Positions 1 through 7,337 of a DNA stretch of 19,290 nucleotides are shown here, piece after piece. How positions within the stretch are numbered: the first letter of the stretch is position 1; the number at the start of each line of letters is the position of its first letter. Origin of the DNA: Burkholderiales bacterium. Its GTDB lineage: Bacteria > Pseudomonadota > Gammaproteobacteria > Burkholderiales > Usitatibacteraceae. The notes under the pieces were generated by a model. That model had not been told where the DNA came from and did not search any database. It saw only the letters and a list, made by a program, of their open reading frames with translations. The stretch is from the NCBI GenBank assembly GCA_025350945.1, contig JANXWW010000320.1, forward strand, positions 1 to 19,290. Direction: 5' to 3'. Made by a program: the position numbers and the translations under genes.

Positions 1-1566
1 CGGTGTGTACTTCAATTTCCTGGTTGTGGCCCAGGTTGATACTTCGTAATGCAGCGGAATCAAGCCCACATCGTCCATCACCATTTCGGCTGCGGCCTGG
101 ATCATACCTTCGCGTTTTTTCTCATCCATCGTGACGAGTGCTGCGCCTAGCGCTTTGTCGAATGTGGCGTTTGAATAGCGGCCGCGATTGGTGACGCCCA
201 TGCCTTTGGCGGCATCGAAGGTCGCCAGCAATGAGCGCAGCGCGGAGCCTTGCTCGCCCGATTCCGTGCCCCAGCCCAGCACCATGTAGCTGAATTCCAA
301 CTTGGTGGCGCGGGTGAAATAAACGCTCGACGGCATTGTGTCGACTTTCGCGTCGATGCCGATGCGTGAATAGAATTGCGCGATGGTTTGGGCAATCGCC
401 GCGTCGTTGATGTAGCGATTATTCGGGCCGTGAATCGTCATCGCAAAACCATTTGGGTAGCCTGCTTCAGCCAATAATTTTTTCGCCCCTTCCGGATCAA
501 ATTTCGTCGGTTTTAATTTTTTACTGGTGCCGAAAAAATTATCGGCAAGCAGTTGCGAAGCCGCAACGGCGCGGTTCTCCATGACTTTGCTGACAATCGC
601 ATCGCGGTTAATTGCCATGGATAGCGCTTTCCTCACCCGCGCATCTTTCAGCGGATTTTTATCGAGCGGCTTGCCTGCTTTGTCGGTTAAAAATACCGGT
701 TCTTTATCTTGATGTTGATTTAAATGCACGTAGATGACGCGGTTTGATACTTTGTTCGGCAACGAAAATTTTGCATCTTTTTCGAGCTTCGCGATATCGG
801 CGGTCGGCACGGTTTCAATCATTTCCACGTCACCCGATAACAACGCGGCGACGCGTGCGGCGGGGCTCGTGAGCATTTTAAACGTGACCTTGTCCCAAGG
901 TTCTTCGCCGCCCCAATAGCCGTAGTTTGCTTTCACCACAATGCGCTGGTTCGCGACGTATTCGATAAATTTATACGCGCCCGTGCCGATGGTGGCACGG
1001 CCCGAATTGTAATCATCGGTTGTCGCTTTTTCGCCTACCGCTTTGGAAACAATTAACACTTGGGCGAGATCGGATGGCAGCAGCACATGCGGCGCGGCCG
1101 TTTTGAAAATAATCGTGTGCGGATCAACAATTTTTATATCAACAATTGGTTTGGTAAAAGTGGCAAACGATGATGGACTGTTTGGCACATTGGGCACACG
1201 CTTTAACGTAAACGCCACATCCTCAGCCGTAAATGGCGAGCCATCGTGAAAGCGTACGTTTTTACGCAGCTTGAATTCCCAGGTTGTGTCGTCAAGCGTT
1301 TTCCACGATGTGGCCAAACCCGGCACCAGCTTTTGATTTTCATCGTTTGAAACCAGTGGCTCGAATACATGCCTCAGCGTGCTGTTGTTCGGCCCCACAT
1401 TGTGATAATGCGGGTCCATCGAGGTGATGGCTGCTTGCAGGCCGATGGAAATATCGCGGGCGTTGGTTGGTTTAACAGCGGGTTTGGCTTGTGCAAATGC
1501 TGAGGCAGAAATGGCGATTGCAGCAATACTCACCAATGCAGCAAAAACACGGTGCGCATAAATCAT
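1..1566 (-). CDS. ABC transporter solute-binding protein, family 5 (dipeptide/oligopeptide type), C-terminus cut by window edge
   Basis: Periplasmic binding protein that captures peptides (or nickel, opines or similar ligands) for an ABC importer. I translated it from an ATG at 1566. The reading frame stays open for 522 codons to base 1 and ends in IPLHYEVSTWATTRKLKYTP, so about 10-20 residues should lie outside the window. Residues 1-25 form a signal peptide with an SAFA cleavage site. The family hallmarks are ITSMDPHYHN near residue 47, HVFEPLV near 66 and the RFHDGSPFTAEDVAFTLKR signature at 105-123. An AGGAG ribosome-binding site lies 5 nt before the ATG. Downstream permease and ATPase genes would be to the left, outside the window. 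Peptide specificity is inferred from the family; the ligand is not readable from sequence. The gene is divergent from the TPR gene across a 121-nt spacer. Confidence 0.93.
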   Translation of the reverse strand, partial: MIYAHRVFAALVSIAAIAISASAFAQAKPAVKPTNARDISIGLQAAITSMDPHYHNVGPNNSTLRHVFEPLVSNDENQKLVPGLATSWKTLDDTTWEFKLRKNVRFHDGSPFTAEDVAFTLKRVPNVPNSPSSFATFTKPIVDIKIVDPHTIIFKTAAPHVLLPSDLAQVLIVSKAVGEKATTDDYNSGRATIGTGAYKFIEYVANQRIVVKANYGYWGGEEPWDKVTFKMLTSPAARVAALLSGDVEMIETVPTADIAKLEKDAKFSLPNKVSNRVIYVHLNQHQDKEPVFLTDKAGKPLDKNPLKDARVRKALSMAINRDAIVSKVMENRAVAASQLLADNFFGTSKKLKPTKFDPEGAKKLLAEAGYPNGFAMTIHGPNNRYINDAAIAQTIAQFYSRIGIDAKVDTMPSSVYFTRATKLEFSYMVLGWGTESGEQGSALRSLLATFDAAKGMGVTNRGRYSNATFDKALGAALVTMDEKKREGMIQAAAEMVMDDVGLIPLHYEVSTWATTRKLKYTP

Positions 1567-1687
1567 GGATTCTCCTGTTGTGCGAAGACTTGTGGATGCG
1601 AACAAAGAATCTATTGTTAACGATAAGCCTAAACTTGTCACCAACTCAATACTAGTTTAACTGCACCAACCTAATGGGAAAAATCGC

Positions 1688-2008
1688 ATGGGAATGATTG
1701 AAAATTTTGAAAAGATGTTGGCCGACGGTAAAGATTCGCCGCTGTTGCGTTTTTTACTCGGCAATGAATATATGAAAGCCGAAGATACCGCAAAGGCAAG
1801 CGCACATTTGCATGCAGCGGTAGCGCTCGATGCAAGCTATTCGGCGGCGTGGAAATTGTTGGGCAAGGCGCTTGCGCTGCAAGATGATGTGGCCGGTGCA
1901 ATTGAAGCGTATAAAAACGGCATCGGGGCGGCTGAAGCGAAAGGCGATAAACAGGCCGCGAAAGAAATGACGGTATTTTTGAAACGGTTGCAGGCACCAC
2001 CGAAATAG
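1688..2008 (+). CDS. Small tetratricopeptide-repeat protein
   Basis: A 106-aa soluble protein made almost wholly of TPR-like helix pairs. Residues about 18-50 (LRFLLGNEYMKAEDTAKASA, then HLHAAVALD) and about 51-85 (YSAAWKLLGKALALQDDVAG, then AIEAYKNGI) carry the alternating small and large residues of TPR motifs. TPRs mediate protein-protein contacts; the partner is unknown. There is no signal peptide or membrane segment. Two ATGs are possible, 1688 and 1694 (MIENFEKML). A weak purine stretch, GGGAAA, lies about 7-12 nt before the first. The gene stands alone and converges on the acyltransferase gene. Stand-alone TPR proteins of this size occur in betaproteobacteria, but I cannot assign a role. 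Confidence 0.8.
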   Translation: MGMIENFEKMLADGKDSPLLRFLLGNEYMKAEDTAKASAHLHAAVALDASYSAAWKLLGKALALQDDVAGAIEAYKNGIGAAEAKGDKQAAKEMTVFLKRLQAPPK

Positions 2009-2015
2009 GATTAGT

Positions 2016-2081
2016 AAACACTAGCGCAGTAGAGGCGTTTGGGCACATTTTGCTCGAAAGTGCCCGTCAGCATTAGTGTTT
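2016..2081. terminator. Nested hairpin between convergent genes
   Basis: An outer 8-bp perfect inverted repeat (AAACACTA at 2016-2023 with TAGTGTTT at 2074-2081) encloses an inner 6-bp one (GGGCAC at 2041-2046 with GTGCCC at 2060-2065). It sits between the ends of the TPR and acyltransferase genes, where a bidirectional transcription stop is expected. No long T-run follows on either strand, so terminator function is inferred from position and folding only. Confidence 0.4.
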
Positions 2082-2093
2082 GGTAATTCTTAG

Positions 2094-3209
2094 TTATAAC
2101 GGCGCGAATCGTTTTCGCAAATCCATAATCGGTTTTTCAAACCAGCGATATATTGCCGCCGCGCCGATGATGGTGGCAGCGTACCAAACGATAAAAACGA
2201 GCGCGATGATAAAGGGGTTTTTTAACTCGCCCGTAAAATTGAGAATGATGAGTAACAACGGCAAGTGCAGCAGGTATATCGAGTAAGACCATTGGCTTTG
2301 GTTTGTTAACCATGCACGACTTTGCATCGGCGTGGCTTCTGCGCGTGCCAGCAGCAGCGTGCAGGCAATCGGTAATAGCGTGAACAGGAGCGGTGCTAAA
2401 AATTGATGATGCGCAATGGGCGGCGTGTGAAAAGCAAGGTTTATTGAATGAAATGCCAGATAGACAATGGCGGGTAACAGGAGCAGCGCGCCCGGCCACC
2501 AAGACTGGGCCAGCTTGGCAAGCAGCAGCGGGCGATAGCGTTCCAGCCATGCGAGTACCACGCCGAACGCGAGCGCGTCTAGGCGCAGCAGCACTATTTT
2601 GCGTATTCCGCTATCGATGGATGCGCTCATGAATTGAGCGCTTGAGACTCGCGCTACCGTGCAGGCAACGATGATGATGAGCATGGCGGCGAGTGCCGCA
2701 AATTTGCGTTGCTTGGGTGGACATGCGATTGCCACTAAAACCACCAGCATCGGTGCCAGCAAATAAAACCATTCTTCCACTGCCAGCGACCAGCTTTCGG
2801 CAAAAAACCGGTCGGCAAAGGGTGCGACTAAATTGTGCGAAAACACAATCAATGAAAGATCGCCCGTGGGCCGCTGCAAAATGAAGGCAAAAAGTACAAA
2901 ATTGATTAATAGAAACAAGTAATAGTTCGGCAGCGTGCGAAACCATCGGCGCGCCCAAAAATTTTTGACGCCTTGCGTGCCTTCGCCGACATTTAAGAGC
3001 TGTCGGCCGATTAAAAAACCGCTCAACACGAAAAATAATTCGACGCCAATCACGCCGATAACGATGGCGACATAGCGCAATGATCGAAATGATTCCATCC
3101 CGAACGCGCTACCATGCGCCAACATGATGCAGGTGACGGCAACGACGCGAAATGCATCAAGGCTGGCGTTATGTTTCGCTACATTGCCCGCGACGTTTAA
3201 ATCATGCAC
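2094..3209 (-). CDS. Membrane acyltransferase, OafA/YrhL-like acyltransferase-3 family
   Basis: Integral inner-membrane enzyme of the family that moves acetyl or other acyl groups from the cytoplasm onto sugars or lipids of the envelope. The 371 residues form about ten hydrophobic segments. Family marks are the N-terminal LDAFRVVAVTCIMLAHG with the conserved His, ELFFVLSGFLIGRQLL near residue 56, RRWFRTLPNYYLFL near 87 and FAESWSLAVEEWFYLLAPM near 135. The only usable start is a GTG at 3209; an in-frame stop lies two codons upstream and no clear Shine-Dalgarno is visible. It follows the desaturase gene by 16 nt, so the two are probably co-transcribed. The acceptor cannot be read from sequence; LPS, glycan or lipid decoration is inferred from the family. 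Confidence 0.88.
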   Translation of the reverse strand: MHDLNVAGNVAKHNASLDAFRVVAVTCIMLAHGSAFGMESFRSLRYVAIVIGVIGVELFFVLSGFLIGRQLLNVGEGTQGVKNFWARRWFRTLPNYYLFLLINFVLFAFILQRPTGDLSLIVFSHNLVAPFADRFFAESWSLAVEEWFYLLAPMLVVLVAIACPPKQRKFAALAAMLIIIVACTVARVSSAQFMSASIDSGIRKIVLLRLDALAFGVVLAWLERYRPLLLAKLAQSWWPGALLLLPAIVYLAFHSINLAFHTPPIAHHQFLAPLLFTLLPIACTLLLARAEATPMQSRAWLTNQSQWSYSIYLLHLPLLLIILNFTGELKNPFIIALVFIVWYAATIIGAAAIYRWFEKPIMDLRKRFAPL

Positions 3210-3225
3210 GTTTCAGAGGTGAGTT

Positions 3226-4080
3226 TTAATCTGGGGTGTGGTTTGGTGCGCCGGACGCTACGGTAACCGGGGCTGCGCGCTTATGCCAGATGAGCCGATA
3301 CCAGTCAATAAACACACCGAAATTGGCCTGCCACATATTTTTTGTTAAATCGTTATCGATAGTGCCGCAGGCCGGAAACTCATCTTTATGGGGGTTGTAG
3401 TAGGTGCCAAAGAGCTGATCCCAAATCGGGAAAAACGCGCCGAAATTGCGGTCTTTATGTTCGGGCAAATTGGAATGATGAATGCGGTGCACTTGCGGCC
3501 CCGCGATCACGCGTGTGAGCGGGCCCATGTACAAACGTAAATTCATATGCGTAAAAATCGCCCACAGCAACAAGCCATCAAACCACAGCGCGGGCATAGT
3601 GCCATTGAAATTCACCAAGCCCATCGGGATGAAAATATACGGAATGCGATATACGTTCTCGAGCCAGTGGTGGCGAAAACTGGTCGAAGCATTCATGTGC
3701 ACGTCGGTGTGGTGAAATTTGTGATGCGCCCAAAACCAGGACCACGTGTGCTGGCAACGATGAAACCAGTAATAACAAAAATCGTGGAGGAGCGCGTAAA
3801 TCATAAACTGTAAAACCCAGCCCCAAACGCCAACCGGGAAATCAATCTTGACGAGCGGTCCACCGAGCGCATTGATCCCGATCTGGATGTACTTGCCTAA
3901 AAAAATCATCAGCAAATTTGTCATCGCCAGATTGATGGCGATCCAGACAATATTGAAAATAATTGACGAGGCTGGCTGATCCTTGTCGGCAGGCCGAAGG
4001 TATTCAATTGCCAGCCCGATACTCACCAGGAAGACAATTTTTTCAAACCCTGTCAACGTGGCCAGGAAAAATTCTTGCAT
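3226..4080 (-). CDS. Sterol desaturase / fatty acid hydroxylase superfamily protein
   Basis: Membrane-bound di-iron oxygenase of the ERG3/sphingolipid-hydroxylase superfamily, which hydroxylates or desaturates lipid substrates. The three metal-binding histidine clusters are all present in the 284-aa product: HDFCYYWFHRCQH, HHKFHH a few residues on, and VHRIHHSNLPEHKDRNFGAF in the C-terminal half. Several hydrophobic segments precede and separate them. The start is an ATG at 4080. It is the first gene of a two-gene unit with the acyltransferase, which suggests a hydroxylate-then-acylate modification of a membrane lipid. That pathway is inference. Bacterial relatives act on hopanoids, ornithine lipids or carotenoids, and the substrate here is unknown. 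Confidence 0.88.
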   Translation of the reverse strand: MQEFFLATLTGFEKIVFLVSIGLAIEYLRPADKDQPASSIIFNIVWIAINLAMTNLLMIFLGKYIQIGINALGGPLVKIDFPVGVWGWVLQFMIYALLHDFCYYWFHRCQHTWSWFWAHHKFHHTDVHMNASTSFRHHWLENVYRIPYIFIPMGLVNFNGTMPALWFDGLLLWAIFTHMNLRLYMGPLTRVIAGPQVHRIHHSNLPEHKDRNFGAFFPIWDQLFGTYYNPHKDEFPACGTIDNDLTKNMWQANFGVFIDWYRLIWHKRAAPVTVASGAPNHTPD

Positions 4081-4273
4081 GGGTTTACTCGTGGAATGTA
4101 ATTAATATTATGCGCTACAGAATGATTGGGATTTAATCTGCACAGGATATTGGTCGTGTGACTATGCAATTAGTTCAGGCGGCGAGCCCAAATATTATCT
4201 CATCCACATCACAGCTTACAAGTGACGCAGTTTTTAAGCAATGACCGTGATTTGCCGCATGATTTAGGCACAA

Positions 4274-4305
4274 CAGGCATGCGCAACAGCGCCAAAGCGT
4301 GCCTG
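4274..4305 (+). repeat. Imperfect inverted repeat (hairpin)
   Basis: CAGGCATGC at 4274-4282 pairs with GCGTGCCTG at 4297-4305 around a 14-nt loop and is followed by ACAATTTT. It is a plausible RNA hairpin or operator in the leader of the downstream operon. No gene ends near it on the plus strand, so I do not call it a terminator. Confidence 0.3.
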
Positions 4306-4410
4306 ACAATTTTGCAGATAATTATTTTAAAAGTCTAATACTGGAGAGGCGTTCAAAGCATTTATGCTCGAAACGGCAATCTGGATGCGGGGTTTTGTTC
4401 GGCTAACTTA

Positions 4411-4439
4411 TAGGTCAGGTAGCGAAGCTACCTGACCTA
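4411..4439. repeat. Perfect 13-bp palindrome with GAA loop
   Basis: TAGGTCAGGTAGC (4411-4423) and its exact reverse complement (4427-4439) are separated by GAA. The stem is strong and intergenic and lacks a following T-run. That fits an extragenic palindromic repeat or a protein-binding site better than an intrinsic terminator. Confidence 0.7.
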
Positions 4440-4473
4440 ATACTAATCCGATGTGAATTAATGTGCGGCATTC

Positions 4474-4635
4474 ATGTTGCTGCTCGCAGCGACCATCGTG
4501 TTATCAGTACGCGATGCGGTCGCCGCAATGGAGTCAAGTCCCAATATTGCTGCAAATTCAATATCCCCGCGTGTTTATAGCTTCTCGTCATACCAACGCG
4601 CAACCGTTGATGAATGCTTATACTACATGGCTTAA
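4474..4635 (+). CDS. Possible small secreted peptide (53 aa), doubtful
   Basis: An ATG ORF reading MLLLAATIVLSVRDAVAAME and continuing to a polar tail with one Cys, ending in DECLYYMA. The first 18 residues resemble a short signal peptide with an AVAA cleavage site. It stops 17 nt before the Yip1 start. Against it: no Shine-Dalgarno is visible, the hydrophobic stretch is broken by Arg-Asp at positions 13-14, there is no recognisable family, and the ORF overlaps an alternative upstream start (4614) of the Yip1 gene. It may be a chance ORF in leader sequence. Confidence 0.2.
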   Translation: MLLLAATIVLSVRDAVAAMESSPNIAANSISPRVYSFSSYQRATVDECLYYMA

Positions 4636-4652
4636 ACAAATGCCCATTCCAC

Positions 4653-5351
4653 ATGAAAAATCTTGAATTCGCCTGGCAACTCATCATTAATCCCAACGCC
4701 GCATTTCAATCACTAAAGGAAAAACCGCACTTCTGGTTTCCGCTGGTAACTATTTCAATCATCTCGGCGGCGATGCTGGCGTGGTTTTATGCGGTGGTTG
4801 ATTTTGATTGGCTACGCGAACAAATTGTTTCGTCCAATCCACAATTTGAAAAAATGTCGGAAGCACAACGCACCAAAGCAGTCGCCCTGATTCCCAAAGG
4901 AGTGATGATGTGGAGCTCAATCATTGGTGCGCTGGTGGTGCTGCCGGTGATGCGTTTTCTGGAGGCGGTGTACTACCTTTTGATCGGCAAAATGACGCGA
5001 GTTGAAGTGAGCCTCAAGCAGTGGTTTTCGCTTGCCTGCTGGTCGGGTTTTCCGGTTATTCTTACAATGATATTGATGGCTGTAGCAATCATGATGCGCA
5101 GCAACGCACAGATGACGCCAGATGCGATGTCGATGCTGTCGCTAAACGAATTATTTTTTCATGTGCCGATGGGACATAAATGGCACAGCCTATTAAGCTC
5201 GATCACGATATTGCATCCCTACATCTGGTGGCTAACGATTATTGGCGTAAAAGTTTTCTCAGCCCGCTCGATGACCTACGCAACGATGGTGGTATTAGTG
5301 CCGCTGGTGGTGATTTATTCGGGCTGGGCGCTGTTTGCGGTTTTATTTTGA
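4653..5351 (+). CDS. Yip1-family integral membrane protein
   Basis: A 232-aa multispanning inner-membrane protein. After the typical Yip1-type opening, MKNLEFAWQLIINPNAAFQS then KEKPHFWFPL, come about five hydrophobic segments: VTISIISAAMLAWFYAVV, a MWSSIIGALVVLPVMRFL stretch, WSGFPVILTMILMAVAIM, the IWWLTIIGVKVFSA region and ATMVVLVPLVVIYSGWALFA. I prefer the ATG at 4653, where family proteins usually begin; an in-frame ATG at 4614 would add 13 non-conserved residues. It is the first gene of a four-gene operon and its stop lies 28 nt before the adaptor gene. Its biochemical role is unknown. Co-occurrence suggests it assists assembly or function of the ABC exporter. Confidence 0.82.
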   Translation: MKNLEFAWQLIINPNAAFQSLKEKPHFWFPLVTISIISAAMLAWFYAVVDFDWLREQIVSSNPQFEKMSEAQRTKAVALIPKGVMMWSSIIGALVVLPVMRFLEAVYYLLIGKMTRVEVSLKQWFSLACWSGFPVILTMILMAVAIMMRSNAQMTPDAMSMLSLNELFFHVPMGHKWHSLLSSITILHPYIWWLTIIGVKVFSARSMTYATMVVLVPLVVIYSGWALFAVLF

Positions 5352-5379
5352 AGCGTTGCTCGGAAATAAAGGCGCGGAC

Positions 5380-6636
5380 ATGAAGAAAAAATGGGTGGTG
5401 ATCGCAGCGATTGCGTTGCTGGTAATTGTGCCAGTCGGATTAAAACTGGTGCGCAGCGATGATGGCAAAAAAATCGACGCTGAAAAAATTTCACAGCGCG
5501 CCCTGACGCCCTCAATTCTCGCCTCTGGCACCCTGATTTACGAGAGCCAGATCACACTGGCCTCTGAAGTAGTGGGCCGCGTAAAAGAAGTGCTGGTGAA
5601 AGAGGGTGAAACCGTCAAGGAAGGTCAACTGTTGCTGAGGCTTGATCCCGAAACCTCTCGCGCCGAGATCGCGCAAATTCAGGCCAGCCGCCGCGTGGCA
5701 GAGCTCAACATCAACCGCCAGCAGGTCAATAGCGACGCACAGGCCGCGAAACAAAAGCGCTACGAGGGCTTACGCGCGCAAGGCATGGTGGAGGCGGTAA
5801 AGTACGATGATTTTGTCACCCAGCGCGACCTGGCCGTGGTGGAATTGCGTTCCAGCCGCGAATCGCTGAAGCAAACTGAAGCACAGCTAAAACAAGCGCA
5901 GGAACGCCTTGCAAAAACCGAAATTCGCGCACCCGTGAGCGGTAAAGTGACCGCTGTTTATATCAAGGTCGGCGAGACCGCCGTGCCGAGCGCAACCAGC
6001 ATTGCCGGTTCAAGCCTCATGATTATTGCCGACACCACCAGTCTCTACGCAGAAGTAAATATTGACGAGACGGACATCGCGCGCATCAGCAAAGGCCAAG
6101 AGGCGAAAATTGTGCCTGCGGCATTTCCCGATAAATCACTCATTGGCAGTGTTGAGCAAGTCGCGATTACGCCACGACAGGCGCAGGGTCAGAGCAGAAC
6201 CTATCCCGTAAAAATCCGGCTGCAGCCGACTGCCGGTATCGAGTTTCATCCCGGCATGAGTTGCCGTGCCGAAGTATCAACAAAAAAAACCGGCGCACAA
6301 AAAAGCCTCGCCGTGCCGGTGCAATCGGTTCGCTACGAAGAGTCAGAAACCGGTAAGAGCGAAAAAGCCGACAAAGCGGAAAAGGGGAGGGCCAGCGTCT
6401 ATATCGTTGTTGACGGCAAGGCAGTAAAACGCGAAGTTGACACCGGTATTGCCGACGATGCTTATATTGAAATATTGAAAGGTGTGACTGAAAACGAATC
6501 AGTCATTATTGGCCCGCCGAAAATCGCCCGGTTTTTGCGTGATGGTGAGAAGGTTTCCGTGAATGCAAGTAGCGACACCAAGCCCATTGCGGCAGATAAA
6601 GATAAAGATAAATCGGTTATCAAAATCAAACTATGA
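5380..6636 (+). CDS. Efflux periplasmic adaptor subunit, HlyD/MacA type
   Basis: Membrane-fusion protein (418 aa) expected to link an inner-membrane ABC transporter to an outer-membrane channel. An N-terminal anchor (KKWVVIAAIALLVIVPVGLK) is followed by a first lipoyl half (SEVVGRVKEVLVKEGETVKE), a long coiled-coil hairpin at about residues 85-175 rich in Gln, Arg and Glu, and the second lipoyl half (KTEIRAPVSGKVTAVYIKVG). Then come beta-barrel segments (LYAEVNIDETDIARISKGQE) and a C-terminal domain. A Lys/Glu-rich insert (GKSEKADKAEKG) and a charged tail (KDKDKSVIKIKL) are variable regions. The start at 5380 follows AAAGG by 8-9 nt and places the anchor at the N-terminus. The stop overlaps the next start in ATGA. 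No TolC-type gene is visible here. Confidence 0.92.
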   Translation: MKKKWVVIAAIALLVIVPVGLKLVRSDDGKKIDAEKISQRALTPSILASGTLIYESQITLASEVVGRVKEVLVKEGETVKEGQLLLRLDPETSRAEIAQIQASRRVAELNINRQQVNSDAQAAKQKRYEGLRAQGMVEAVKYDDFVTQRDLAVVELRSSRESLKQTEAQLKQAQERLAKTEIRAPVSGKVTAVYIKVGETAVPSATSIAGSSLMIIADTTSLYAEVNIDETDIARISKGQEAKIVPAAFPDKSLIGSVEQVAITPRQAQGQSRTYPVKIRLQPTAGIEFHPGMSCRAEVSTKKTGAQKSLAVPVQSVRYEESETGKSEKADKAEKGRASVYIVVDGKAVKREVDTGIADDAYIEILKGVTENESVIIGPPKIARFLRDGEKVSVNASSDTKPIAADKDKDKSVIKIKL

Positions 6637-7337
6637 TTACGCTCGCAGGTGTCGGTAAAACCTATCGTCTCGGCGAGACTGATTTTGCCGCTTTGATGGA
6701 CATCGATTTGCTCATCAATCGCAATGAATACGTGGCGCTGACTGGCGCTTCCGGCTCCGGTAAATCGACAATGATGAATGTGCTGGGCTGTCTTGATACC
6801 CCCACAGTCGGGCACTACACGCTGGATGGCGAGGCCGTTGCCGGGCTCGATGAAGATGCGTTAGCAGGTGTGCGTAATCGCAAGATCGGTTTTGTGTTTC
6901 AGAATTTTTATTTACGCGCACGTGCGAGCGCACTCGATAACGTGGCGCAGCCACTGATCTATCGCGGCATATCACCAGCGCAACGGCATGCACGCGCCCG
7001 CGAGGCGTTAACCCGCGTGGGGCTGGAGCATAGGCTGATGCATAAGCCGAATGAGCTTTCAGGTGGGCAACGGCAGCGCGTGGCGATTGCACGTGCGCTG
7101 GTAGGGCGACCAGAACTATTACTGGCAGATGAGCCGACTGGCAACCTCGACAGCAAAACGGCGGTGGAGATAATGGAATTGTTCAGCGAATTACATCGTG
7201 ATGGTTTGACGCTTGTCGTGGTCACGCACGAGCCGGATGTGGCCGCGTATTGCCATCGCGTGGTGCGGCTGCATGACGGCCGCATCGCTGAGGATCGCAC
7301 ACAAATACCGGTGAAACACGTGAGTGCGGCGGCATGA
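6633..7337 (+). CDS. ABC transporter ATP-binding protein, MacB/LolD type
   Basis: ATPase subunit (234 aa) that powers the adjacent permease. All canonical motifs are intact: Walker A GASGSGKST near residue 39, Q-loop GFVFQNFYL near 88, signature LSGGQRQRVAIARAL near 139, Walker B LLLADEPTGNLD and the H-loop VVVTHE. The GNLDS form after Walker B is typical of the MacB/LolD/FtsE branch, which drives mechanotransmission rather than simple import. It overlaps both neighbours by 4 nt (ATGA), so translation of the three genes is coupled. In E. coli MacB the ATPase and permease are one chain; here they are separate, so the name macB is not applied. Confidence 0.94.
   Translation: MITLAGVGKTYRLGETDFAALMDIDLLINRNEYVALTGASGSGKSTMMNVLGCLDTPTVGHYTLDGEAVAGLDEDALAGVRNRKIGFVFQNFYLRARASALDNVAQPLIYRGISPAQRHARAREALTRVGLEHRLMHKPNELSGGQRQRVAIARALVGRPELLLADEPTGNLDSKTAVEIMELFSELHRDGLTLVVVTHEPDVAAYCHRVVRLHDGRIAEDRTQIPVKHVSAAA

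Larger units (their letters stand above)
4081..4652. other. Long intergenic region between the lipid-modification pair and the exporter operon
   Basis: 572 nt without a convincing gene. It must hold the promoters of the divergent desaturase gene (minus) and Yip1 operon (plus), though I see no strong -35/-10 pair. Visible structure includes an imperfect hairpin at 4274-4305 (9-bp stem with one G-T pair), a perfect 13-bp palindrome at 4411-4439 and a marginal 53-codon ORF at 4474-4635, each listed separately where useful. Confidence 0.6.

Noticed and set aside
4463..4666. 67-aa GTG-start ORF before the Yip1 gene
   Set aside because: Cys/Gln-rich composition without structure, overlapping the Yip1 start and the alternative 53-codon ORF; looks random.
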